The notes under the pieces: generated by a model
Databases searched by the model: none
What the model was told of the DNA's origin: nothing
What the model saw: only the letters and a program-made list of their open reading frames with translations
Program-made: the position numbers and the translations under genes
DNA from: Mycolicibacterium stellerae
GTDB taxonomy: Bacteria > Actinomycetota > Actinomycetes > Mycobacteriales > Mycobacteriaceae
Assembly: GCF_003719305.1 (NCBI RefSeq)
Contig: NZ_RARC01000012.1
Location: 62,001-126,000 of the forward strand
Direction: 5' to 3'
Length of the DNA: 64,000 nt
Shown here: in pieces, positions 1 through 7,544 of the stretch
Numbering within the stretch: position 1 is the stretch's first letter
Layout of the letters: each line of letters begins with the position of its first letter

Positions 1-2319
1 GGCTGCCGAGAACCCGTTGGCCTTCATACCTTCCGAGAAGCCCTCGTACTCCTTGTCGAGCACTTCGCGCTTCTTCTTTCCCATCGCCTTGCGCAGAATG
101 TCTGCTCGGGCGAGCGAGTAGCCCGCCACTTTCTGCGCGATGCGCATGATCTGCTCTTGGTACACGATCAGGCCGTAGGTCTCGGCCAGGATCTCGGAGA
201 GCGGCTCGGCAAGCTCCGGGTGGATGGGCCGGATGGCCTGGCGGCCGTTCTTGCGGTCGGCGTAGTCATTGTGGGCATTCATGCCCATCGGGCCGGGACG
301 GTACAGTGCGATCACGGCGACGACATCCTCGAAGCCTGTGGGCTGCATGCGGCGCAGCAGGTCACGCATCGGACCGCCGTCGAGCTGGAACACTCCGAGA
401 GTGTCTCCGCGGCCGAGCAATTCGTAGGTGGCGCCGTCGTCGAGCGGCAGCGACTCGAGGTCGAGCTCTATCCCCCTGTTGGCCTTGATGTTCTCCAGCG
501 CGTCGCCGATGATCGTCAGGTTCCGCAGCCCGAGGAAGTCCATCTTCAACAGGCCGATGGCCTCGCACGACGGATAGTCCCAGCCGGTGATGATGGCGCC
601 GTCCTGAGCCCGCTTCCACAGTGGGATCGCCTCTGTCAGCGGCTCGGAACTCATGATCACCGCACACGCGTGCACGCCGGCGTTACGGATCAAGCCCTCG
701 AGGCCGCGGGCGGTTTCGTAGATGGTGCGCACGTCGGGATCGGTGTCGATCAGGCCGCGGATCTCGGCGGCTTCCTTGTAACGGGCGTGCGCCGGATCGG
801 TGATGCCCGACAACGGGATGTCTTTGGCCATGATGGGCGGCGGCAACGCCTTTGTGATGCGGTCCGCGATCGCGAACCCCGGCTGGCCGTAGTGGATCCG
901 GGCCGAATCCTTCAGTGCCGCTTTCGTTTTGATGGTACCGAAGGTGATGACCTGGGCGACCCGGTCTTGGCCCCACTTGTCTGCGGCGTAGCGCACCATC
1001 TCACCCCGGCGGCGGTCGTCGAAGTCGATGTCGATATCGGGCATCGATGCGCGTTCCGGGTTGAGGAAGCGCTCGAACAGCAGCCCGTGCTCGATCGGGT
1101 CGATGTCGGTGATGCGCAGCGCGTAGGCGACCAGCGAGCCCGCCGCCGATCCGCGGCCTGGACCCACCCGGATGTCCACCGACCGTGCGTAGCCGACGAG
1201 GTCGGCGACGATCAGGAAATACGACGGATACCCCTTGCCGCAGATGACCTCGATCTCGAACGCGGCCCGTTCGACGTACTCGGGGGGCACACCGGCGGGG
1301 AACCGTCGCCGGAGCCCCGCGTCCACCTCGTGCCGCAGCCACGAGGCCTGGTCGTGCCCGTCGGGCACCGGGAAGACCGGCATGCGGTCGCGCGGCGCCC
1401 ACACGTCGGCGTAGGACTGCACGCGTTCGGCGATGAGCAGCGTCGAGTCGCATGCGCCGGGAATGTCGTCGTCCCACAGGGACCGCATCTCGGCCGCCGA
1501 TTTCAGGTAGTAGCCGTCGCCGTCGAACTTGAACCGGTTGGGGTCCGACAGCGTCTTGCCGGTCTGCACGCACAGCAGCGCCTCGTGATTGTGCGCAGCG
1601 TCGCGGGTCACGTAGTGGCAGTCGTTGGTGGCAAGGGGCGGAATGTCGAGCTTGCGACCGATCTCCAGCAGCCCCTCGCGGACCCGTCGCTCGATCGACA
1701 GGCCGTGGTCCATCAGCTCGAGGAAGTAGTTGTCGGGTCCGAAGATCTCCCGCCATTTCGCCGCGGATTCCAGCGCCTCGCGATCGTGGCCGAGTCGGAG
1801 CCGGGTCTGCACCTCACCCGACGGGCAACCGGTGGTGGCGATGATGCCCGCGGCGTTCTCGGCGATGATCTCGGCGTCCATCCTCGACCACTTGCCGAGC
1901 TGGCCTTCGAACGACGCGAGCGACGACAGCTTGAACAGGTTGCGCACACCCGTTGCGTTCTCCGCGACCATCGTCATATGGGTGTAGGAGCCGCTGCCCG
2001 ATACGTCGTCGCCCTTCTGGCCAGGGTCACCCCAGAGAATGCGGCGGGTGTCGAAGCGGGATCCGGGCGCGATGTAGGCCTCCACGCCGATGATCGGCTT
2101 GATCCCGGCCTCGGTGGCCAAGTTGTAGAACTCGCTGGCGCCGAACATGTTTCCGTGGTCGGTCATGCCGATTGCCGGCATCTCCAGCCGCTGGGCCTCG
2201 GCCAGCATCGGAGCGATCTTTGCAGCACCGTCCAGCATCGAATACTCGGTGTGGTTGTGCAGGTGCACGAAGGACGACCGATGAGTGCTCGCGCGGAGAG
2301 GAGATGGACCCGAGTTCAT
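1..2319 (-). CDS. dnaE1: DNA polymerase III alpha subunit, DnaE1-type (3' part cut off by the window)
   Basis: Replicative C-family DNA polymerase. From the ATG at 2319 the minus strand reads open to base 1, giving about 773 of the roughly 1180 residues expected. The N-terminus carries the PHP-domain signature HLHNHTEYSMLDGA. A catalytic-palm motif PDIDIDFDDRR lies near residues 427-437, so the PHP and most of the polymerase core are present, while the thumb/OB and tau-binding end lies outside the window. Only the window edge truncates it. In mycobacteria this gene (Rv1547 in M. tuberculosis) is the essential replicase, as opposed to the mutagenic dnaE2. The ATG sits just before FVHLHNHTEYS, as expected for the family. 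The next gene upstream lies 57 bp away on the same strand. Confidence 0.95.
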   Translation of the reverse strand, partial: MNSGPSPLRASTHRSSFVHLHNHTEYSMLDGAAKIAPMLAEAQRLEMPAIGMTDHGNMFGASEFYNLATEAGIKPIIGVEAYIAPGSRFDTRRILWGDPGQKGDDVSGSGSYTHMTMVAENATGVRNLFKLSSLASFEGQLGKWSRMDAEIIAENAAGIIATTGCPSGEVQTRLRLGHDREALESAAKWREIFGPDNYFLELMDHGLSIERRVREGLLEIGRKLDIPPLATNDCHYVTRDAAHNHEALLCVQTGKTLSDPNRFKFDGDGYYLKSAAEMRSLWDDDIPGACDSTLLIAERVQSYADVWAPRDRMPVFPVPDGHDQASWLRHEVDAGLRRRFPAGVPPEYVERAAFEIEVICGKGYPSYFLIVADLVGYARSVDIRVGPGRGSAAGSLVAYALRITDIDPIEHGLLFERFLNPERASMPDIDIDFDDRRRGEMVRYAADKWGQDRVAQVITFGTIKTKAALKDSARIHYGQPGFAIADRITKALPPPIMAKDIPLSGITDPAHARYKEAAEIRGLIDTDPDVRTIYETARGLEGLIRNAGVHACAVIMSSEPLTEAIPLWKRAQDGAIITGWDYPSCEAIGLLKMDFLGLRNLTIIGDALENIKANRGIELDLESLPLDDGATYELLGRGDTLGVFQLDGGPMRDLLRRMQPTGFEDVVAVIALYRPGPMGMNAHNDYADRKNGRQAIRPIHPELAEPLSEILAETYGLIVYQEQIMRIAQKVAGYSLARADILRKAMGKKKREVLDKEYEGFSEGMKANGFSAA

Positions 2320-2376
2320 AGGGACGCCAGTGTATGACCGTGCACCGACGAGTACGGGCGTGTCGCAGTGCGTGTC

Positions 2377-3594
2377 TTAACGTGACAGCGAAGTTAGCTG
2401 TTCACGCAGGTAGTCGGCGACGCCCTGATCCACCGTCAGCCCGATGGCGACCCGGTACGCGTCGGCTGCGGCCTCGGTTCGGCCCGCCTCAGCGAGCAGG
2501 TGGGCGCGCGTCGACCAGGTCGGCTGGAACCGGCCGGCCGCCGGATCGGCAATGGCATCCAGCGCGCGCAAGCCCGCATCGGGGCCGTCGATCTGTCCCT
2601 CGACCGCGGCAAGCGCGACGGCCGCCCCCAGAGAGGGCGCCACCCGCACCAGGGCTCGATACAGCTTGCGCAGCGACTCCCGGTCCGTCGGCCGGGAGCA
2701 GTGCGCTGACTGAATCGCCGCCTCGTACTGGAACCGGCCCGGCCGACCGAAACCGTGGGCACGTCGCAGCAGACCCTCCCCGCGAGCGATCAGCGCGCTA
2801 TCCCAGCGCGTCGCATCCTGCTCGTCGAGTGCGACGAACCGGCCCGCCAGATCGCGACGGGCGGGCTTGCGGGCCTCGGACAGGCAGACCAACGCGGCCA
2901 ACCCGAGCACTTCCGGCTCGTCGGGCAGCAGTTCGGTCAACACCATGGCCAGGTGCAGCGCCTCGGCCGACAGGGTTTCGATCGGTGCGGCCTGCGGTGT
3001 CAACTGCCAGTCGATCGCATATGCGCCATAGACCGCCTCGAGCACCGCAGGAAGCCGTGCGGCGAGGTCCTCGCGCTCGGGCAGCAGGAACGGAACGCCG
3101 GCATCGCGAATGCGCTTCTTGGCTCGAACCAGGCGCTGCGCCATCGCGGCGGGTTCGATGGCGAAGGCCTGTGCGATGGCGGCCACCTGGACTCCGAGCA
3201 CCGTAGCGAGCATCAGCGGCGTGCGGACATTCGCCGCGATGGCGGGATGAGCGCAGACCAGCATCAGCTCCAGCCGTCGGTCGGGTATCGCGGGCATCTC
3301 GTCGACTTCAGTTGGGCTGTAGTGGTTTTCAGAAAGTGAATCTGTCATCCGGTAGGCGTGCGACTTCCATACGTCGCGCATCCGGTTGCGGGCGACGGTG
3401 AGCACCCACGCCTCGGGATTGGCGGGGATCCCGTCGGTTGGCCACCGGTCAACCGCCCGCTCGAGGGCATCGGCGAGCGCGTCCTCGGCCGCGGCGATAT
3501 CGCGGGTGGGTGCCGCCAGCAGCGCGAGCAGCCGACCGTAGGAATCACGGAACAGGTCGGCTACCCGCCGCTGGACGGTTACGGGTTGTACCAA
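2377..3594 (-). CDS. ECF42-type RNA polymerase sigma factor with C-terminal extension
   Basis: About 405 residues, far longer than a minimal ECF sigma. Sigma-2 (roughly residues 5-75, with AAEDALADALERAVDRWP and WVLTVARNRMRD) and sigma-4 (around ALMLATVLGVQVAAIAQAF) are followed by a helical, TPR-like C-terminal region of about 220 residues (LTELLPDEPEVLGLAALVCL, AAVEGQIDGPDAGLRALDAI). That extension is the hallmark of group ECF42, whose genes are typically paired with DGPF/YCII proteins, as here. Start choice: TTG at 3594, because the 27 codons before it overlap the partner gene in another frame. This gives a 16-bp overlap and suggests translational coupling. No anti-sigma gene is visible, as is usual for ECF42, whose C-terminus is thought to regulate it. 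Confidence 0.85.
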   Translation of the reverse strand: MVQPVTVQRRVADLFRDSYGRLLALLAAPTRDIAAAEDALADALERAVDRWPTDGIPANPEAWVLTVARNRMRDVWKSHAYRMTDSLSENHYSPTEVDEMPAIPDRRLELMLVCAHPAIAANVRTPLMLATVLGVQVAAIAQAFAIEPAAMAQRLVRAKKRIRDAGVPFLLPEREDLAARLPAVLEAVYGAYAIDWQLTPQAAPIETLSAEALHLAMVLTELLPDEPEVLGLAALVCLSEARKPARRDLAGRFVALDEQDATRWDSALIARGEGLLRRAHGFGRPGRFQYEAAIQSAHCSRPTDRESLRKLYRALVRVAPSLGAAVALAAVEGQIDGPDAGLRALDAIADPAAGRFQPTWSTRAHLLAEAGRTEAAADAYRVAIGLTVDQGVADYLREQLTSLSR

Positions 3595-3956
3595 CCGCGG
3601 TCGGCGGCGTATGTCCGCGCCACCGGACGGATTTCGACCGAACCCCAACCGTTGGCAGGATTGCGTTGGGCCCATTTGATGGCCTCGTCGAGGTTGTCGA
3701 CCTCGATGACGAAGATGCCGCCGAGTTTCTCCTTCGTGTCGGCGAACGGCCCGTCCTGGATCTCCGGTTCGCCGTTGCGCGCGGTCACTGTGGTGGTGGT
3801 TACCACGGAGTCGAGCACCTCGGTGGTGATCAGCACGCCGGCTGCCGTCAGGTCGTCGGCGTAAGCACCGAACGCGGCCATCGCGGGCGCCATGTCCTCT
3901 TCGGTGAGCCCGACCTCGTGGCCCTCCTGGTAGTGCATCAACAGGCAGTAACGCAT
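3579..3956 (-). CDS. DGPF/YCII-related domain protein, partner of the ECF42 sigma factor
   Basis: A 125-residue YCII-superfamily protein beginning MRYCLLMHYQEG and containing the family motif NGEPEIQDGPFADTKEKLGG. The biochemical function is unknown. Members are small dimeric alpha/beta proteins nearly always encoded beside ECF41/ECF42 sigma factors and are their main transcriptional targets. Start choice: ATG 3956 has a strong GAGGAGG ribosome site just upstream, and the longer in-frame opening would run through the ECF42-type promoter at 3998-4024. It ends RGWYNP and overlaps the sigma gene by 16 bp. Confidence 0.85.
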   Translation of the reverse strand: MRYCLLMHYQEGHEVGLTEEDMAPAMAAFGAYADDLTAAGVLITTEVLDSVVTTTTVTARNGEPEIQDGPFADTKEKLGGIFVIEVDNLDEAIKWAQRNPANGWGSVEIRPVARTYAADRGWYNP

Positions 3957-3997
3957 GTTGTCCTCCTCGTCGTCGATTGTGACCTTGACACCGCTAT

Positions 3998-4024
3998 GAC
4001 GACTCGGGCGCTGCCGAATCGACA
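3998..4024 (-). promoter_or_regulatory. Putative ECF42-dependent promoter (-35 TGTCGA, -10 CGTC)
   Basis: On the minus strand TGTCGA (4024-4019) is followed after 17 bases by CGTC (4001-3998), about 42 bases before the DGPF-gene ATG. Published ECF42 work reports TGTCGA at -35 and CG(A/T)C at -10 before the DGPF genes. The match suggests that this sigma factor transcribes its own operon. Confidence 0.65.
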
Positions 4025-4114
4025 TCCGACCGACCGGTCCGCGCAAAACATCGCGAGCCCCCATCTTCTTCTCCTTTTCGGTGGTCACCGCCCGTGCTTG
4101 GGGGTGTTCACCGA

Positions 4115-5053
4115 CTAGGAGGAGCGAGGGCCCGGCATTCGCACACTTTCTTCGAAAGTTCGCGGTGGCTGTTGTGCGTTGCGCCGAGCCCGAACCAAGG
4201 CGTCACCGGTGAACACCGCCAACGCGAGCCAGATCAACGCGAAACCGAGCCATCGGCCGACGGGCATCGGCTCGTGCCCGACCAGCACACCCCATGCCAT
4301 CTGCAGGCCGGGGTTGAGATAGAACAGCAGGCCCAACGTCACCATCGGGAGCCGTTGGGCGGCCGCCGCGAAAAGCAGTAGCGGAATCGCGGTGACCGGG
4401 CCGGCCAGCAGCAGCAACGCGGCGTGGCCAGCCCCGTAGTTGACGAAGTGCGCCTGCTCGGAGAGTTGAAGCCAGATCAGGTAGCCGACCGCGACGGGAA
4501 GCGCCCAGAGCGTCTCGACCGCCACACCAACCCTCGGGTCGGCGTCGACCACCTTCTTGATCAGCCCGTAGAGACCGAACGAGACGGCCAGGATCAGCGC
4601 CACGTAAGGCACCTCGCCCACTTCGGCAGTCAACATCGCGACGGCCGCGACCGCGAGGACAAGGGCCAGCAGCTGCCACCGGTTGAGTCGCTCGCGAAAG
4701 ATGACCACGCCGAGGGCCACCGTGACGAGCGGGTTGATGAAGTAGCCGAGCGCGGCGTCGACGACATGACCGTGGGTGACGGCCCAGATGTAGGTGCCCC
4801 AGTTGACGGCGATGAGCGCCGACGCGGCAAGCAGCTGGAACCACGCGCGTGCACTGAGCCTTCGCAGGTCACCCAGCCGACGCACCACGGTGAGCAGCAC
4901 AACCAGAAAGACCGCGCTCCACACGAAGCGGTGGGCGAGTATCTCAGGGGCGGTGGCAGGCAGCAACAGAAGGAAGAACCCCGGGCACAGCCCCCACCAG
5001 ATGTAAGCGCCTGCACCGAACAGCAGCCCCGAACGCCGCCGCTCGTCGCTCAC
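4115..5053 (-). CDS. rarD: RarD-type EamA/DMT-family transporter
   Basis: A 312-residue polytopic membrane protein with about ten hydrophobic helices arranged as two EamA repeats. It opens SGLLFGAGAYIWWGLCPGFF and contains HRFVWSAVFLVVLL and NWGTYIWAVTHGHVVDAALGYFINPL, diagnostic of RarD. Family members are predicted drug/metabolite permeases, and the substrate is unknown. The GTG start overlaps the stop of the pseudouridine synthase gene (GTGA), so the two are probably cotranscribed behind lspA. The C-terminus is short and basic (ARRNAQQPPRTFEES). Confidence 0.88.
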   Translation of the reverse strand: MSDERRRSGLLFGAGAYIWWGLCPGFFLLLLPATAPEILAHRFVWSAVFLVVLLTVVRRLGDLRRLSARAWFQLLAASALIAVNWGTYIWAVTHGHVVDAALGYFINPLVTVALGVVIFRERLNRWQLLALVLAVAAVAMLTAEVGEVPYVALILAVSFGLYGLIKKVVDADPRVGVAVETLWALPVAVGYLIWLQLSEQAHFVNYGAGHAALLLLAGPVTAIPLLLFAAAAQRLPMVTLGLLFYLNPGLQMAWGVLVGHEPMPVGRWLGFALIWLALAVFTGDALVRARRNAQQPPRTFEESVRMPGPRSS

Positions 5054-5979
5054 AGTTCGTGGTTGCGCAGTACGTCAAGGGCGTGCTGCAGGTCGGCGGG
5101 GTACGGGCTGCTGATCTCGATACGGCGGCCGTCGGCGGGATGCGCAAAGGCCAGCGATCGTGCATGTAGCCATTGCCGTTCCAGGCCAAGCTTTTTCGCG
5201 AGCACGGGATCGGCGCCGTAGGTGATGTCACCTGCGCATGGATGGTGCAGCGCGGCGAAGTGCACTCGAATCTGGTGTGTGCGGCCCGTTTCCAGTTCGA
5301 TGTCGAGCAGGCTGGCCGCCTGGTGTGCTTCCAGCGTGTCGTAGTGGGTGACGCTTTGCCTGCCACCCTGGGTTACGGCGAACTTCCAGTCGTGGCCGCG
5401 GTGTCGTCCGATGGGTGCGTCGATGGTGCCGCTTGATGGATCCGGATGTCCTTGCACCAGTGCGTGATAGCGCTTCTCGACGGTGCGCTGCTTGAACGCC
5501 CGCTTGAGCAGGGTGTATGCGCGTTCAGAGAGCGCGACGACCATCACACCCGAGGTGCCGACGTCGAGGCGATGCACGATGCCCTGCCGCTCGTGGATGC
5601 CCGAGGTGGTGATCCGAAACCCCGCGGCCGCCAGCCCGCCGAGCACACTGGGCCCGTGCCAGCCGACGGTGGCGTGGGCGGCCACACCGGCTGGTTTGTC
5701 GACCGCGACGATGTCGTCATCGGAGTACAGAATCGTCATGCCCTCGATGTCGACTGGTGTGTTCTCCGGCGCCGCAGGCGCTTCGGGCAGTCGCACCTCC
5801 AGCCAGGCACCCGGCGTCAGCCGGTCGGACTTGCCGACCGGGGTCCCGTCGAGGTCGACCCCGCCCTCCTCGGCCAGGGTCGCGGCGGCGGTGCGGGACA
5901 GGCCGAGCAGCCTCGCCAGCCCGGCGTCCACGCGCATGCCCGCCAGTCCTTCGGGCACGGGCATCGAGCGGGTGTCCAT
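5050..5979 (-). CDS. RluA-family 23S rRNA pseudouridine synthase (RluD-like)
   Basis: 309 residues. An N-terminal S4-like RNA-binding segment (RVDAGLARLLGLSRTAAATL, about residues 16-75) precedes the catalytic domain with the RluA motif HRLDVGTSGVMVVA, where Asp139 is the expected nucleophile. VDKPAGVAAH and ETGRTHQIRVHFAALHHP complete the signature. It should convert uridines of large-subunit rRNA to pseudouridine. It corresponds to Rv1540, which also follows lspA. Its ATG overlaps the lspA stop by one base (TGATG), so translation is probably coupled. Whether it is strictly RluD (positions 1911/1915/1917) cannot be told from sequence alone. Confidence 0.9.
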   Translation of the reverse strand: MDTRSMPVPEGLAGMRVDAGLARLLGLSRTAAATLAEEGGVDLDGTPVGKSDRLTPGAWLEVRLPEAPAAPENTPVDIEGMTILYSDDDIVAVDKPAGVAAHATVGWHGPSVLGGLAAAGFRITTSGIHERQGIVHRLDVGTSGVMVVALSERAYTLLKRAFKQRTVEKRYHALVQGHPDPSSGTIDAPIGRHRGHDWKFAVTQGGRQSVTHYDTLEAHQAASLLDIELETGRTHQIRVHFAALHHPCAGDITYGADPVLAKKLGLERQWLHARSLAFAHPADGRRIEISSPYPADLQHALDVLRNHEL

Positions 5980-6569
5980 CAGGAGGGTTCGGCCTCACGC
6001 CGGACGACGGACTCCGTTTCCTCCGACGTACCCTGCCCTTCGTCGTCCGGCTTGTGCCTGCCGACGGTGTCGAAGTCGAATCCGAACAGCGACAGCACAA
6101 CAAGGAGGATCGCCCCGCCCACCACCGACGGATCGGCCACGTTGAACACCGGCCACCAGCCGATGGACAGGAAGTCGACGACATGACCCCGCAGTGGTCC
6201 CGGCGAGCGGAAGAACCTGTCGACCAGGTTGCCCGTCGCACCGCCGAGGATCATGCCGAGGCCGATTGCCCACCACGGTGACACCAGCCGCCTGCCCATC
6301 CAGATGATGCCAACCACCACACCGCTGGCGATCAGGGTCAGCACCCAGGTGTAACCGGTCGCCATCGAGAACGCGGCGCCGGAGTTGCGCACCAGCGTCC
6401 AGGTCACGGTGTCGCCGATGATCGAGACCGGCTGACCCGGCGTGAGCAGCTTGACGGCGAGGACTTTCGTGACGATGTCGAGCAGCAGGATGACGGCCGC
6501 CACGCTCACCAGCAGGCGGATCCGGCGTCGCGGCTTCGGCTCGGCCTCCCGGTCCGATTCATCAGTCAC
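5979..6569 (-). CDS. lspA: Lipoprotein signal peptidase (signal peptidase II)
   Basis: A 196-residue membrane aspartyl protease that removes the signal peptide of prolipoproteins after lipidation. Four membrane segments are visible, beginning LLVSVAAVILLLDIVTKVLA. The conserved boxes RNSGAAFSMATG, GATGNLVDRFF and VVDFL...NVADPSVVGG carry the two catalytic aspartates. The charged cytoplasmic N- and C-terminal tails are typical of mycobacteria. Start: GTG 6569 directly after a GGGGGA ribosome site. Longer in-frame extensions run antisense through ansA and are rejected. First gene of the lspA-rluA-rarD unit. Confidence 0.95.
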   Translation of the reverse strand: MTDESDREAEPKPRRRIRLLVSVAAVILLLDIVTKVLAVKLLTPGQPVSIIGDTVTWTLVRNSGAAFSMATGYTWVLTLIASGVVVGIIWMGRRLVSPWWAIGLGMILGGATGNLVDRFFRSPGPLRGHVVDFLSIGWWPVFNVADPSVVGGAILLVVLSLFGFDFDTVGRHKPDDEGQGTSEETESVVRREAEPS

Positions 6570-6570
6570 T

Positions 6571-6610
6571 CCCCCATCATTCCCCAAGCGTGTTTTTGCA
6601 ATGATGGGGG
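6571..6610. repeat. Perfect inverted repeat between the lspA and ansA start codons
   Basis: CCCCCATCATT (6571-6581) and AATGATGGGGG (6600-6610) are perfect 11-base complements separated by 18 bases. Each G-run lies one base from a start codon and can act as ribosome-binding site for its own gene, so the whole 42-bp divergent gap is one symmetrical element. It may be a bidirectional operator, or a hairpin forming in either leader. Confidence 0.8.
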
Positions 6611-6611
6611 T

Positions 6612-7544
6612 GTGAGCCGCCTCGTTGTGATCACCACCGGCGGCACGATCGCCAGCCGCGCCGATGCTGACGGCGTGAGGCGGCCGACGACCAGCGGCGC
6701 AGAGCTGGTTTCCGGGCTCGACGTCGACGTCGTGGACCTGATGTCGGTGGACAGCTCGCAGCTGACGCCCGCCGACTGGGACTCGATGCGCACGGCGGTC
6801 GCCGCGGTCGCGCAGCGATCCGATGTCGATGGCGTGGTCATCACCCACGGCACCGACACGATGGAGGAATCGGCGTTGTGGCTGGAGCTGACCTACGACG
6901 GCACCACACCCGTGGTGATCACCGGCGCGCAGCGCAGCGCCGATGCGCCGGATGCGGACGGTCCGCGGAATCTGCGTGACGCGCTGACGGTGGCGGCCAG
7001 CCCGCAGGCCGACGGGCTCGGCGTGCTGGTGAGTTTCGCCGGGGCGGTCTGGCAGCCGCTCGGCCTGCACAAGGTCGCGACGTCTGATCTCGCCGGTTTC
7101 GCAGGCATTGCGGTCGGCGCGGTTGCCGACGGCCGTTTCGAGCCGGGGACCGCCAAGGAGCGGCCGTTCCTCGGCGAGCTGGCGAGCGCGGACGCACCCC
7201 GGGTGGACATCCTCGCGGTGTACCCGGGCGCCGACGGGATGGCGATGGACGCGTGCGCCGCCGCGGGCGCCAAAGGGCTCGTCCTCGAGGCTCTCGGCTC
7301 GGGCAACGCGGGCGCCCCGGTGATCGATGCGGTGCGACGACACTGCCGCGACGGGGTGGCGGTTGCGGTGTCGACGAGAGTGCCCGGCGGTAAGGTCGGC
7401 GCCGGCTACGGGCCCGGGCGTGCGCTGGTCGACGCGGGTGCGGTGATGGTGCCGCGGCTGCGGCCCCCACAGACGAGGGTGCTACTGATCGCCGCCTTGG
7501 CGGGCGGCTCGGCCGTCGACGACGTCGTCGCCCGCTGGGGCTGA
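6612..7544 (+). CDS. ansA: L-asparaginase
   Basis: A 310-residue type I/II-fold asparaginase that hydrolyses L-asparagine to aspartate and ammonia. The first catalytic box is VITTGGTIAS at the N-terminus and the second is ITHGTDTMEESALW, holding the Thr-Lys/Asp catalytic dyads. No signal peptide is visible, so the protein is predicted cytoplasmic. Start: GTG 6612 after the GGGGG of the shared inverted repeat. Corresponds to Rv1538c, which is also divergent from lspA. Its 3' end overlaps the convergent dinX gene by 63 bp. In M. tuberculosis the orthologue supports nitrogen acquisition and acid resistance. Confidence 0.93.
   Translation: MSRLVVITTGGTIASRADADGVRRPTTSGAELVSGLDVDVVDLMSVDSSQLTPADWDSMRTAVAAVAQRSDVDGVVITHGTDTMEESALWLELTYDGTTPVVITGAQRSADAPDADGPRNLRDALTVAASPQADGLGVLVSFAGAVWQPLGLHKVATSDLAGFAGIAVGAVADGRFEPGTAKERPFLGELASADAPRVDILAVYPGADGMAMDACAAAGAKGLVLEALGSGNAGAPVIDAVRRHCRDGVAVAVSTRVPGGKVGAGYGPGRALVDAGAVMVPRLRPPQTRVLLIAALAGGSAVDDVVARWG

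Noticed and set aside
157..2337. 726-codon plus-strand open frame
   Set aside because: It is antisense to dnaE1, whose minus-strand product carries PHP and polymerase motifs. The plus-strand product is low-complexity Arg/Val/Gly-rich with no family features.
6570..7343. N-terminal extension of lspA
   Set aside because: The extra 258 codons are antisense to ansA, and the GTG at 6569 has its own ribosome site.
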